Source: Aromatoleum tolulyticum
GTDB taxonomy: Bacteria; Pseudomonadota; Gammaproteobacteria; Burkholderiales; Rhodocyclaceae
NCBI RefSeq assembly: GCF_900156155.1
Contig: NZ_FTMD01000004.1
Coordinates: 298,784 to 362,783 of the forward strand
Length of the DNA stretch: 64,000 bases
Direction: 5' to 3'
In this document: piece by piece, positions 1 through 7,690 of the stretch
How the letters are laid out: the number at the start of each line of letters is the position of its first letter
Position numbering within the stretch: position 1 is the stretch's first letter
Program-made: the position numbers and the translations under genes
Notes under the pieces: model-generated
What the model saw: the letters and a program-made list of their open reading frames with translations, nothing else
Told to the model about the DNA's origin: nothing
Databases searched by the model: none

Positions 1-1579
1 GGCAGGTGAACCAGAAGGTGGATCCGGCGCCGGGCTGGCTGTCCACGCCGACGCTGCCGCCCATCATGCCGGCGAGCCGCTTGCTGATCGCGAGCCCCAA
101 GCCGGTGCCGCCATACTTGCGCGTGGTGGAGGTGTCCGCCTGCTCGAAGCTGCGGAACAGGCGGTCGCGTAGTTCGTCGTCGATGCCGATGCCGGTGTCG
201 CGCACTTCGAAGCGCAGCACGACCTCGCCATCCACGAACTGCTCGCGCCGGATGCGCATGACGATTTCGCCGCGTTCGGTGAACTTGACCGCATTGTTGG
301 CGTAGTTGAGCAGGATCTGGCTGATGCGCAGGGGGTCGCCGACGAGGCTGGCGGGCACGTCCGCGGCGACGTCGATGACCAGTTCGAGGCCCTTCGCGTT
401 GGTTTTCTCGACGATCTGCGCGCCGACGTCCGCGACGGTCTTCTCGAGGTCGAAGTCGATGCGCTCAATGACGAGCTTGCCGGCCTCGATCTTGGAGAAG
501 TCGAGCACGTCGTTGATGATGCCGAGCAGGTGCTGGCTGGATCCGAGGATCTTCTCGAGGTAGTCGCGCTGGCGCGCGTCGAGTTGCGTGCGCAGGGCGA
601 GATAGGTCATGCCGATGATGGCGTTCATCGGCGTGCGGATCTCGTGGCTCATGTTGGCGAGGAAATCCGACTTGATGCGCGCGGCGTCCTCGGCGAGGGC
701 GCGGGCTTTCTGCATCCGCTCGATGGCGTCGAATTCGGCGGAGATGTCGTCGACCACCCACACGGAGCCCTTGCTGCGGTCCGACGGGTCCACCGCGGTG
801 CCGGTCAGGCGCGCCCAGAACAGCGAGCCGTCGCGCCGCATGAGCTGCTGCTCGCGCCGGTGCGACTCGCCGCGCCAGATCGCGGCATACACCGGGTCGC
901 CGCCCGCCTTGTGCGCCGCCTCGTCGGGATACCAGACCGCCGTGCGCTGGCCGACGAGTCCGCCCGGCGGCCAGCCGAACATCTCGTGCAGACGCCGGTT
1001 GCAGCGGACGAGCACGCGGTCCTTGATCAGCGCGATGCCCGAGGTCGCGGTGTCGAGGATTGCCTGCTGCTCGGCGTTGGCCTCGCGCAGCGAGGCGCTG
1101 ACCGCGGCGAGCTCGGCCGTGCGCTCGGCGACGAGGGCTTCGAGCCGTTCGCGGTAGTCCGCCAGTTCCCGCTGCGCCTGCTTCTGCGCGGTGACGTCGG
1201 TGAGTACCGAATGCAGCAGGGCGCGCTCGCCGTCGTGGATCACGGTGACGAGCACATCGACTTCGACCAGGGTACCGTCGCCGCGCACGTGTTCCCATTC
1301 GAAGCGACCGCCGCCGTCGGCGAGCGCGCGCCGCGACGTCTCCTCCGCCAGCGTGGTGGAAGACCGGCCGTCGGGCTGCAGGGGCGGCGAGATGTCGGCA
1401 AGGGTACGACCGAGGAGCCGGTCGAGGTTGTCGAGGCGCAGGAGGTCCAGCGCCGCGCGGTTGGCGGCGACGAAGCGGCCGTCCTCGACGAGCACGATCG
1501 CGTGGCGCGCGTCTTCGAACAGCATGTGGAAACGCGCCTCGCCGGCGGGCGAGCCGATTCCGACGCTGTCGCGCGTCAT
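1..1579 (-). CDS. PAS-domain sensor histidine kinase (C-terminus cut by window edge)
   Basis: The frame is open from an ATG at 1579 to base 1, giving 526 residues with the C-terminus missing. Two PAS/PAC modules (about residues 10–140 and 175–300) are separated by a probable coiled coil. A HisKA domain follows, with phosphoacceptor His312 in SHEIRTPMN. The HATPase domain has the N box (NYANNAVKF), G1 (DTGIGI) and G2 (GGTGLGLAI). No membrane segment is visible, so a cytoplasmic sensor is likely. The sequence runs off just after the HATPase end (TFWFTC); receiver or Hpt domains may follow outside, as is common for this architecture. It is divergent from nifN, and the input signal is unknown. 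No strong Shine-Dalgarno supports the start; an overlapping ATG 15 bases upstream is in another frame. Confidence 0.85.
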   Translation of the reverse strand, partial: MTRDSVGIGSPAGEARFHMLFEDARHAIVLVEDGRFVAANRAALDLLRLDNLDRLLGRTLADISPPLQPDGRSSTTLAEETSRRALADGGGRFEWEHVRGDGTLVEVDVLVTVIHDGERALLHSVLTDVTAQKQAQRELADYRERLEALVAERTAELAAVSASLREANAEQQAILDTATSGIALIKDRVLVRCNRRLHEMFGWPPGGLVGQRTAVWYPDEAAHKAGGDPVYAAIWRGESHRREQQLMRRDGSLFWARLTGTAVDPSDRSKGSVWVVDDISAEFDAIERMQKARALAEDAARIKSDFLANMSHEIRTPMNAIIGMTYLALRTQLDARQRDYLEKILGSSQHLLGIINDVLDFSKIEAGKLVIERIDFDLEKTVADVGAQIVEKTNAKGLELVIDVAADVPASLVGDPLRISQILLNYANNAVKFTERGEIVMRIRREQFVDGEVVLRFEVRDTGIGIDDELRDRLFRSFEQADTSTTRKYGGTGLGLAISKRLAGMMGGSVGVDSQPGAGSTFWFTC

Positions 1580-1861
1580 TTTCGGCCGACTCCATTCGCG
1601 GCCGGGCGTCGCGTGACGGGCACGCCGCGGCGCACGGCGGCGGGGAAGGCCGCGATTCGCTGGGAACGGCCGAAAGGCATCCGATAGACGGGCATCTGCG
1701 CTCCTCGTGTCCTGAATTTGACGTTCATCGACATACGTGCCGGAGGCCAGGCACGGCCGGATGCATGCGTGCTCGCCGTCACACCGGGCGTGGCGCACAG
1801 ATTCCAGCCAGCCGTCATCATACCGCGCCCGGATCGACTTGCGCCCGAGCCGCGCGGGCTT

Positions 1862-1877
1862 TGTGGCGCTTGCGACA
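1862..1877 (+). promoter_or_regulatory. NifA upstream activator site (TGT-N10-ACA) for nifN
   Basis: An exact TGT-N10-ACA match begins at 1862, 84 bases upstream of a sigma-54 element (1962–1976). This is the usual distance for NifA acting by DNA looping. A 6-bp inverted repeat (GACACG/CGTGTC, 1874–1887) overlaps its right half. Confidence 0.75.
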
Positions 1878-1961
1878 CGTTCGTGTCGGACATCCGCCAA
1901 TGCGCTCCCCGCACACTCCGGCCGCCGCGCCATGTCCCTGTTTTTCTTGGCAATGCGCGTC

Positions 1962-1976
1962 TGGCACCGTTCCTGC
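1962..1976 (+). promoter_or_regulatory. sigma-54 (-24/-12) promoter of the nifN operon
   Basis: TGGCAC-N5-CTGC with exactly 10 bases between the -24 GG and the -12 GC. It differs from the TGGCAC-N5-TTGC consensus by one base. The predicted transcription start is near 1988, about 22 bases before the nifN ATG, so the operon appears to begin at nifN. Confidence 0.75.
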
Positions 1977-2009
1977 TGTGCAGTGCTCGTACCCTTTCGA
2001 GCACGCATC

Positions 2010-3398
2010 ATGGCCACGATCATTCCCGGCAGGAAAGCCTGCACGACGAACCCGCTGAAGATGAGCGCACCGATCGGCGCCGCGCTCGCCTTCCTCGGCA
2101 TGGAGCGGGCGCTGCCGCTGCTGCACGGCTCGCAGGGCTGTACCGCGTTCGGGCTGGTGCTGTTCGTGCGCCACTTCCGCGAGACCATCCCGCTGCAGAC
2201 GACTGCGATGAACGAGGTCACGACGATCCTCGGCGGCCTGGAGAACATCGAGCAGGCGCTGCTGAACATCAAGAAGCGCGCCAACCCGGCGCTGATCGGG
2301 TTGTGCTCGACCGGCATCACCGAGGCCAAGGGTGACGACGTCGCGGGCTTCCTGAAGCTGATCCGCGAGAAGCACCCGGAACTCGCCGGCACGGAAGTGG
2401 TGTTCGCGCCGACGCCGGACTTCGTCGGCGGCTTCTCCGACGGCTGGGCGAAGGCCGTGACCGCGATGATCGCCGCGCTGGTGCCGCCGACAAAGGTGCG
2501 CACGCCGTGGCAGGTGAACATCCTCGCCGGCTGCCACCTGACGCCGGGCGACATCGAGGAGATCCACGAGACGGTCGAAGCCTTCGGCCTCACGCCCATC
2601 GTGCTGCCGGATCTCTCGGGCTCGCTCGACGGCCACATTCCCGAGACCTTCCTGCCGCACACGCTGGGCGGCACGCGCGTGGAGGACGTGAAGCGCATGG
2701 GCGCCTCGGCGATCACGATCGCGGTCGGCGAGCAGATGCGCCCGGCCGCGGAGCTGCTGGAAAAGAAGGCCGGCGTACCTTTCCGCGTGTTCGAGCGCCT
2801 GTCCGGGCTCGCCGCCTGCGACGCCTTCATCGCGCTGCTGGCGGAACTGTCCGAACAGGACGTGCCGGCGAAATACCGCCGCCAGCGCAGCCAGCTGCAG
2901 GACGCGATGCTCGACGGGCATTTCTACTTCGGCGAGCAGAAGGTCGCGATCGCCGCGGAGCCGGACCTGCTGTTCGCGCTGTCGCACTTCTTCGCCGACA
3001 TGGGGGCGCAGGTGACGTGCGCGATCGCGCCGCAGGATGCCCCGGTGCTCGCGCGCGTCGCGGCCCAGACGGTGCGCATCGGCGATCTGGGCGACTTCGA
3101 GGAGCACGCCGCCGGCTGCGACCTGCTGGTCACGCATTCGCACGGCCGCCAGGCCGCGGCGCGGCTGGGCATCCCCTTCTGGCGCGCTGGCCTGCCGACC
3201 TTCGACCGGCTCGGTGTCGCGCACAAGGTCACTGTCGGCTATCGCGGCACGCGCGATCTGATCTTCGAGGTGGGCAATGTCTTCATGGAGCAACTGCACG
3301 CGCATGAACAGCACGTCACCCCCGCCAGCGTCCGGCCCGACCTCCATCGACCCGGCGCCGCGCCGGCCGTGGATGCGCCGGCTCACGCTGGTCACTGA
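2010..3398 (+). CDS. nifN: Nitrogenase FeMo-cofactor scaffold protein NifN
   Basis: A 462-residue protein of the nitrogenase component 1 family. With NifE it forms the NifEN scaffold on which the NifB product matures into FeMo-co. Family signatures near the N-terminus are NPLKMSAPIGAALAFLG, HGSQGCTAFG and EVTTILGG, which are NifN-like rather than NifE-like. The open frame extends upstream to 1737, but the ATG at 2010 places the conserved start correctly and lies just after the sigma-54 promoter. The last ~20 residues are low-complexity. No nifE lies upstream; the neighbour is a divergent histidine kinase. nifX follows after 22 bases. Confidence 0.95.
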   Translation: MATIIPGRKACTTNPLKMSAPIGAALAFLGMERALPLLHGSQGCTAFGLVLFVRHFRETIPLQTTAMNEVTTILGGLENIEQALLNIKKRANPALIGLCSTGITEAKGDDVAGFLKLIREKHPELAGTEVVFAPTPDFVGGFSDGWAKAVTAMIAALVPPTKVRTPWQVNILAGCHLTPGDIEEIHETVEAFGLTPIVLPDLSGSLDGHIPETFLPHTLGGTRVEDVKRMGASAITIAVGEQMRPAAELLEKKAGVPFRVFERLSGLAACDAFIALLAELSEQDVPAKYRRQRSQLQDAMLDGHFYFGEQKVAIAAEPDLLFALSHFFADMGAQVTCAIAPQDAPVLARVAAQTVRIGDLGDFEEHAAGCDLLVTHSHGRQAAARLGIPFWRAGLPTFDRLGVAHKVTVGYRGTRDLIFEVGNVFMEQLHAHEQHVTPASVRPDLHRPGAAPAVDAPAHAGH

Positions 3399-3420
3399 CT
3401 CGTCCCTGGGAGAACTCGGC

Positions 3421-3846
3421 ATGAAAGTCGCCTTTGCAACGGAAAACCTGATCGACGTGGACGCCCACTTCGGCTGGGCGAAGAAGATCGCGATCTACGA
3501 AGTGCAGCCGGACGCGAGCCGGCTGGTCGAAGTCGTCGAGTTCGCCGGCGATCTCGCCGAGGACGGCACCGAGGACAAGCTCGTGCCCAAGCTCGACGCG
3601 GTGCGCGACTGCGCGATGCTGTACGTCGCGGCGATCGGCGGCTCGGCGGCGGCGAAGGTCGTGAACCTGCGCGTACACCCGGTGAAGGTGCCGAGCCCGC
3701 AGCCGATCGCGACGATCATCGAGCGCCTGCAGGAAGTGCTCCGGGGCACGCCGCCGCCGTGGCTGCGCAAGGTGCTGCTGAAGGGCCGGGAACGCAGCTT
3801 CGATTTCGATGCGGAAACCGACGTGAGCGAGACCGAACATGCCTGA
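3421..3846 (+). CDS. nifX: Nitrogenase cofactor carrier protein NifX
   Basis: A 141-residue NifX/NafY-type dinitrogenase iron-molybdenum cofactor-binding domain protein. The family carries NifB-co or FeMo-co precursors between NifB and NifEN. The start MKVAFATENLIDVDAHFGWA is typical. An ATG further upstream in frame (3277) would overlap nifN; the ATG at 3421 has a GGGAGA Shine-Dalgarno about 7 bases before it. It sits 22 bases after nifN and overlaps the next gene by 8 bases, so translational coupling is likely. Expression should follow the nifN promoter. Confidence 0.93.
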   Translation: MKVAFATENLIDVDAHFGWAKKIAIYEVQPDASRLVEVVEFAGDLAEDGTEDKLVPKLDAVRDCAMLYVAAIGGSAAAKVVNLRVHPVKVPSPQPIATIIERLQEVLRGTPPPWLRKVLLKGRERSFDFDAETDVSETEHA

Positions 3847-4312
3847 CGCCGCCGCGAGCGCATCGCCCGCGGCGGTCATCGCCGCATCGCCTTTCCTCGC
3901 CCAGCTCGTCGGCATGGTGCGCGCGCAGGACAGTTTCGGCGCCTGGGACGGCAAGTCCGATGCCGCGGTGCTCGCGCCCTACGTCGTCGATCGCGCTGCG
4001 CGCCGCGAAATTCCCATCATCGGCGACCCCGATCCGGAGCTGCTGTGGCGCGTGGAGCTCTTCTACAACGCCGCCGGCATTGCGGTCGAGCGCAGGACGG
4101 GCCTCATCGCCTCGCCGACGATCAAGATCAATCACGAAGGCTTCGGCCGCGCGATGCTGACCGCGGGCCGGCTCGTCGTGTATTCCAAGTACCACCGCGA
4201 CATCCATCGCTTCGGCTTCGACACGCTGCAGGCGCTCGGCGAAGCCGGTGACCGCATCGTCGACGAGGCCGCCGCAATGATCGACCGCTTCCCCGAAGTG
4301 GCGAATTTCTGA
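3839..4312 (+). CDS. NifX-associated nitrogen fixation protein (DUF269)
   Basis: A 157-residue protein matching the DUF269/NifX-associated family that almost always follows nifX in diazotrophs. Recognisable parts are [22 protein letters not shown] near the N-terminus (in two overlapping pieces) and [14 protein letters not shown] near residue 130. No cofactor motif is visible. Its biochemical role is not established; association with cofactor assembly is inferred from conserved neighbourhood. It overlaps nifX by 8 bases and is followed after 11 bases by the DUF683 gene. Confidence 0.9.
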   Translation: MPDAAASASPAAVIAASPFLAQLVGMVRAQDSFGAWDGKSDAAVLAPYVVDRAARREIPIIGDPDPELLWRVELFYNAAGIAVERRTGLIASPTIKINHEGFGRAMLTAGRLVVYSKYHRDIHRFGFDTLQALGEAGDRIVDEAAAMIDRFPEVANF

Positions 4313-4323
4313 GGAGGACGGCG

Positions 4324-4515
4324 ATGACGAGCGACGAACTGAAGACGCTGGTGAAGAAGCTCAACGCCCAGGCCACGCAGGCGAAGATGGACCTGCACGA
4401 CCTGTCCGAGGAACTGCCGATCGGCTGGGAACGCATCCCCGAACAGGCACAGAAGACTTTCGAAGCCTACGCGAAGCTCGCCGAGGCACGCACCCGGCTG
4501 GCCGCCGCCGGCTGA
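4324..4515 (+). CDS. DUF683/CCE_0567-family small nif protein
   Basis: A 63-residue acidic helical protein ([24 protein letters not shown] at its N-terminus, in two pieces; then [14 protein letters not shown]). It belongs to the small DUF683 family found in nif clusters between the DUF269 gene and the nif ferredoxin. A cyanobacterial homologue (CCE_0567) is a metal-binding helical protein; function in nitrogen fixation is unproven. A GAGGACGG Shine-Dalgarno precedes the ATG. The gene is the third of a tight nif series. Confidence 0.88.
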   Translation: MTSDELKTLVKKLNAQATQAKMDLHDLSEELPIGWERIPEQAQKTFEAYAKLAEARTRLAAAG

Positions 4516-4550
4516 ACCCGGATCCCGCCCGACCCTTTCACGGAGCAGCC

Positions 4551-4847
4551 ATGTCCCATTTCACCGTCACCCTGCCCTCGGGCGTCGCCTGGACGCCCAA
4601 CTTCATCGCCGCGATCAACCAGGAGCGCTGCATCGGCTGCGGCCGCTGCTTCAAGACCTGTGCGCGCGAGGTGCTGCAGCTGATGGCCGTCGACGACGAG
4701 GGCGAGATGTTCGCCATCGAGGACGAGGACGACGAGTACGAGAAGAAGGTGATGCACATCGCACACCCGGAGAACTGCGTCGGCTGCGAGTCCTGCAACA
4801 ACAACTGTGCGCGGCGCTGCATCTCGTATGCGCCGAAGGCGATGTGA
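4551..4847 (+). CDS. fdxB: Ferredoxin III, nif-specific, 2[4Fe-4S]
   Basis: A 98-residue ferredoxin. The first cluster ligands are C27-x2-C30-x2-C33-x3-C37 ([11 protein letters not shown]) and the second C76-x2-C79-x2-C82-x3-C86 ([11 protein letters not shown]). Between them is a long acidic stretch (DEDDEY) that is typical of nif ferredoxin III rather than housekeeping ferredoxins. It probably donates electrons in cofactor assembly or to nitrogenase. The stop is separated by one base from the nifQ start, indicating coupled translation. Confidence 0.93.
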   Translation: MSHFTVTLPSGVAWTPNFIAAINQERCIGCGRCFKTCAREVLQLMAVDDEGEMFAIEDEDDEYEKKVMHIAHPENCVGCESCNNNCARRCISYAPKAM

Positions 4848-4848
4848 C

Positions 4849-5277
4849 ATGCGCCCCGCCGCCGCTTGGCTCGCGATGATCGACGCGCGCTGGAAACCCG
4901 GCGGCAGCCTGTTCGCCGACGGCGCGCGCCACGACGAATACGAGGACGTGCGCCGCCTGCTGCTGCAGGGCGCCGCGGGGCGCAGCGCCGACGTGGTCGC
5001 GCTGGCCGAATGCGTCGCGCGCGCCTGCATGGGCGATGACCACCTGTGGCACGACCTCGGCCTGCCCTCGCGCGGCGAGCTGTCGGCGCTGCTGCACGAG
5101 CACTTCCCGCGCCTCGCCGGACGCAACGTGAACGGCATGCGCTGGAAGAAGTTCTTCTACAAGCAGCTGTGCGCAGAGGTCGGCATCACCGCCTGCCGCG
5201 CGCCGTCCTGCGGCGTGTGCGCACATTACGGCGAATGCTTCGGCAGCGAGGAGCTGCCGCTGCTCGCCTTCGCCTGA
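4849..5277 (+). CDS. nifQ: NifQ, molybdenum donor for FeMo-co synthesis
   Basis: A 142-residue NifQ. The family carries a Mo-Fe-S cluster and delivers molybdenum to NifEN/NifH. The diagnostic C-terminal motif C116-x4-C121-x2-C124-x5-C130 is complete. The frame is open 14 codons further upstream inside fdxB, but the ATG at 4849, one base after the fdxB stop, gives the usual start. It belongs to the nifN transcript; the next gene begins 34 bases downstream. Confidence 0.93.
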   Translation: MRPAAAWLAMIDARWKPGGSLFADGARHDEYEDVRRLLLQGAAGRSADVVALAECVARACMGDDHLWHDLGLPSRGELSALLHEHFPRLAGRNVNGMRWKKFFYKQLCAEVGITACRAPSCGVCAHYGECFGSEELPLLAFA

Positions 5278-5311
5278 GCGTCAACCGGACATTTTCAGGG
5301 GTTCCCGAAAC

Positions 5312-5695
5312 ATGAAGATCGCGATCGCCACGGACGACTTCGACAAGGTCGCCGGCCACGCCGGACAGGCACGCCACTGGCTGCTGTACGACTGCGAACC
5401 CGGCGCCGGGGTGCCCGCGGCGCAGCGGATCGAACTGGAGCGCCGCCAGGTGTTCCATCATTGGGATGCGGATGAAGCGCATCCCCTCGATACCGTCGAA
5501 GTCATCGTCGCGCGCAGCGCCGGCGACGGCTTCCTGCGCCGTATGCAGAAACGCGGCGTGAGCATCCTGCTGACGAGCGAGACCGACGCCGCGCCCGCCT
5601 TGCAGAAGATCCTGGCGGGCGAGGCGCTGCCCGACCCGCGCTGGGATGTGTCGCTACTGCTATGCAAACTGCGGGATCTTTTCTCGAAGCATTGA
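5312..5695 (+). CDS. NifX/NafY-like cofactor-binding domain protein
   Basis: A 127-residue protein whose N-terminus (MKIAIATDDFDKVAGHAGQA) is that of the dinitrogenase Fe-Mo cofactor-binding fold shared by NifX, NafY and the NifB C-terminus. It is a second member in this operon besides nifX, with different sequence. A carrier or chaperone role for a cofactor intermediate is inferred from family and position. It is the last rightward gene of the series and converges with the rseC-like gene, 16 bases away across a GC-rich inverted repeat. Confidence 0.85.
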   Translation: MKIAIATDDFDKVAGHAGQARHWLLYDCEPGAGVPAAQRIELERRQVFHHWDADEAHPLDTVEVIVARSAGDGFLRRMQKRGVSILLTSETDAAPALQKILAGEALPDPRWDVSLLLCKLRDLFSKH

Positions 5696-5711
5696 CCCGC
5701 GGCGCGCGCGC

Positions 5712-6143
5712 TCAGCCGCGCCGCGACAGCACCAGCGGCACCGCCGCGGCGCGGAACACCCGCGGCAGCGCGCGCGTGACCAGCACGCCCAGGATGAGGC
5801 CGCCGAATGCGCCGAGCACCGCGGCGACGTCGGTGTGCGCGAGCCGGTCCCCGCCGACCGCGCCGGCGACGATCAGCAGCGCCGGCAACAGGTAGCCGAG
5901 GAGCGCCGCGCGGTTGATCGCGTCCGGATCGGCCGCGACCGTCACCGCATCGCCCGGCACGAGGCCCTCGCTCTCGGCGACGGGCACCGTCACGAGCGAC
6001 ACCTTGCCGCCGCCCGCGAGCTTGCCGACGCCGCAGCGGCTGCGTTCGCCGCAGCTCGAGCAGCCCTGCACCGGCACCGCGACGACGGCCTTGCCGCCGT
6101 CGACCGACCGGACCACGCCTTCGTGCATTACCGCATCGGACAT
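5712..6143 (-). CDS. RseC/SoxR-reducing-type membrane protein in a nif-regulated operon
   Basis: A 143-residue RseC-family protein. Cys28-x2-Cys31-x5-Cys37 lies near the N-terminus, followed by two membrane segments (about residues 78–102 and 108–128). RseC homologues act with Rnf/Rsx electron-transfer complexes or with the sigma-E pathway. The frame extends further upstream, but the ATG at 6143 gives the family-typical start. It is the last gene of a leftward operon with an unknown gene (16 bases upstream) and a ferredoxin, under a sigma-54/NifA promoter. This context suggests it serves electron flow to nitrogenase together with the rnf operon nearby (inference). Confidence 0.82.
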   Translation of the reverse strand: MSDAVMHEGVVRSVDGGKAVVAVPVQGCSSCGERSRCGVGKLAGGGKVSLVTVPVAESEGLVPGDAVTVAADPDAINRAALLGYLLPALLIVAGAVGGDRLAHTDVAAVLGAFGGLILGVLVTRALPRVFRAAAVPLVLSRRG

Positions 6144-6159
6144 CGCCGCCAGCCTCCGT

Positions 6160-7164
6160 TCAGAACGCGTAGGGCCGGTGCAGCCACTGCCGCACCACCG
6201 CGAGATCGCGTTCGGGAAGATAGGAAAACCCCGCCGCCGCGTCGGACGCGACCGCCGCCGGCACCCAGTGCCCGACCGCCTTGCCGGCGAGCATGCCGAA
6301 ATACCACGCCATCGGATAACCGACGGCGCGGTCGAAGGCGAGCAGCGCCGCGTGCAGCGACAGCCCGCTCGTGCCCTCGCGCGCACCGAAGCGCGGCGCC
6401 TCGCCGGTCAGCGCGGGGATCGGTGTCGCACGCACGATGGTCTGCCGGAAGCGGTCCAGATGCTCGCGCAGCGCGATCGCCCAGTGGTTGCAGAAGGCCG
6501 TCGCCGGCCCCGCGCTGGAGGCGTCCCAGTCCGCGACGAAGCGGTGGATGGGCTGCGGCTCGAGCGCCTGCGTGCGCATGCGCGCGAGCAGGTCGCCGAC
6601 GTGCGTGAGGCGGCGGAAGCGGTAATGCGCGGCCTCGACGGGCGTGCCGCAGCGCGGCCCATGCTCGCCCGCGCATGCCTCGCCGCCGCAGGGCGCGTCG
6701 ATCAGCTCATCCAGCGTCGCGGGCGAAGCATCGTCGCGGAACAGCGGCGACGCCCAGGTCTCCTGCAACTCCTCGACCTCCAGCTGGACGAAATCCGTGC
6801 TCGCGCGCCCCGGCGTCGCGGCGGCGAAGTAATGCGTGCGGCCGCGCAGGTGGGTCGCGCGCAGCGTCGAGCCCGCATAGTCGTCGAGCAGCACGCCGAG
6901 TTCACCGTCGCGTGCCTCCAGCTCCGCGACGGTCCACTGCTCGAGGTTGTCGGACACGCGCACGCCGTCCGCATCGATCACGCCCCCCAGCCGGTACCAG
7001 CCGCCGCGGCACAACACCTCGCGGAACGGCCAGTCGGGCAGATACTTGCGGATCTCGTGCGCGAGCGCCGCCGGCCCTGCGGCAGCGGAGGTCACGGAGC
7101 AGGCTTCGACGACGGGCTCGGCAAGCTGGCGGCAGCGCTCGCCCCAGGCAGTGGGCGCATTCAT
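6160..7164 (-). CDS. Unrecognised protein in ferredoxin–RseC nif-regulated operon
   Basis: A 334-residue soluble protein that I cannot assign to a named family. It has no signal peptide and no membrane segment. Three cysteines cluster at C159, C164 and C172 (PCGGEACAG), not a standard Fe-S spacing. It is rich in Trp, His and aromatic patches near the C-terminus (GYPMAWYFGMLAGKAVGHWV). It lies between a 2[4Fe-4S] ferredoxin gene (58 bases upstream) and the rseC-like gene (16 bases downstream), all leftward from a sigma-54/NifA promoter. That implies expression during nitrogen fixation. No function is proposed beyond involvement in that context. Confidence 0.8.
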   Translation of the reverse strand: MNAPTAWGERCRQLAEPVVEACSVTSAAAGPAALAHEIRKYLPDWPFREVLCRGGWYRLGGVIDADGVRVSDNLEQWTVAELEARDGELGVLLDDYAGSTLRATHLRGRTHYFAAATPGRASTDFVQLEVEELQETWASPLFRDDASPATLDELIDAPCGGEACAGEHGPRCGTPVEAAHYRFRRLTHVGDLLARMRTQALEPQPIHRFVADWDASSAGPATAFCNHWAIALREHLDRFRQTIVRATPIPALTGEAPRFGAREGTSGLSLHAALLAFDRAVGYPMAWYFGMLAGKAVGHWVPAAVASDAAAGFSYLPERDLAVVRQWLHRPYAF

Positions 7165-7222
7165 GCGGACCTCGTTCCCGGATGGCCGGACGACCTGCGC
7201 CCGGCAGCGGTTTGCACGCGCA

Positions 7223-7420
7223 TCACAGATAGACGATGCAGTTCTCGCCGGCCGGACACACCGCCAGGCATTGCGGCGAATCCGCGTCGCCGTCGCATTC
7301 CGTACAGGTGTCGGCGGTGATGTGGAAGACGCCGCCCTTCTCGGTGATCGACTTGGTCGGACAGGCGGGCTTGCAGTCGCCGCAGGCGGTGCATTCGTCA
7401 GCGATGATCTTCATGGCCAT
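7223..7420 (-). CDS. 2[4Fe-4S] ferredoxin, FdxN type
   Basis: A 65-residue ferredoxin. Cluster one uses C10-x2-C13-x2-C16-x3-C20 (CTACGDCKPAC). Cluster two uses C39-x2-C42-x8-C51-x3-C55; the eight-residue insertion is characteristic of Alvin/FdxN-type low-potential ferredoxins. The start at 7420 is chosen because GGAG lies 6 bases before it; a second in-frame ATG is at 7414. It is first in an operon with a perfect-consensus sigma-54 promoter 86 bases upstream. It is a plausible electron carrier to NifH fed by Rnf. Confidence 0.9.
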   Translation of the reverse strand: MAMKIIADECTACGDCKPACPTKSITEKGGVFHITADTCTECDGDADSPQCLAVCPAGENCIVYL

Positions 7421-7505
7421 GGTGGGCTCCTTCAGGACGGGGGATGGGATCCGATTCCCCGCGCCGTCGCGACAACGACGGCGCGGGAGGCTCACGGGGC
7501 TTATC

Positions 7506-7520
7506 GCAAGGACGGTGCCA
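7506..7520 (-). promoter_or_regulatory. sigma-54 promoter of the ferredoxin–unknown–rseC operon
   Basis: On the minus strand this reads TGGCAC-N5-TTGC, an exact consensus with correct GG/GC spacing. It lies 86 bases before the ferredoxin ATG. A NifA site at 7599–7614 is upstream at typical distance. Confidence 0.85.
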
Positions 7521-7598
7521 AGGCCGATCTACCCACCCAAGCCACTGAAAACAAATAACAACCCGACCAATCGCGGCCTTGACATGCTGCGTCGCGAA

Positions 7599-7614
7599 TG
7601 TCGGGTTTGTGACA
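7599..7614 (-). promoter_or_regulatory. NifA upstream activator site (TGT-N10-ACA) for the ferredoxin operon
   Basis: Exact TGT-N10-ACA, 78 bases upstream of the leftward sigma-54 promoter at 7506–7520. The site is symmetric, but no rightward sigma-54 element is visible before the dioxygenase gene, so it is assigned to the leftward operon. Confidence 0.75.
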
Positions 7615-7690
7615 TGCGACGTGCCACGCCGCACGGAACCTGCCGACATCAAAGCCATCGAACATTGGCCCGCCCCGACAGGACGACACG

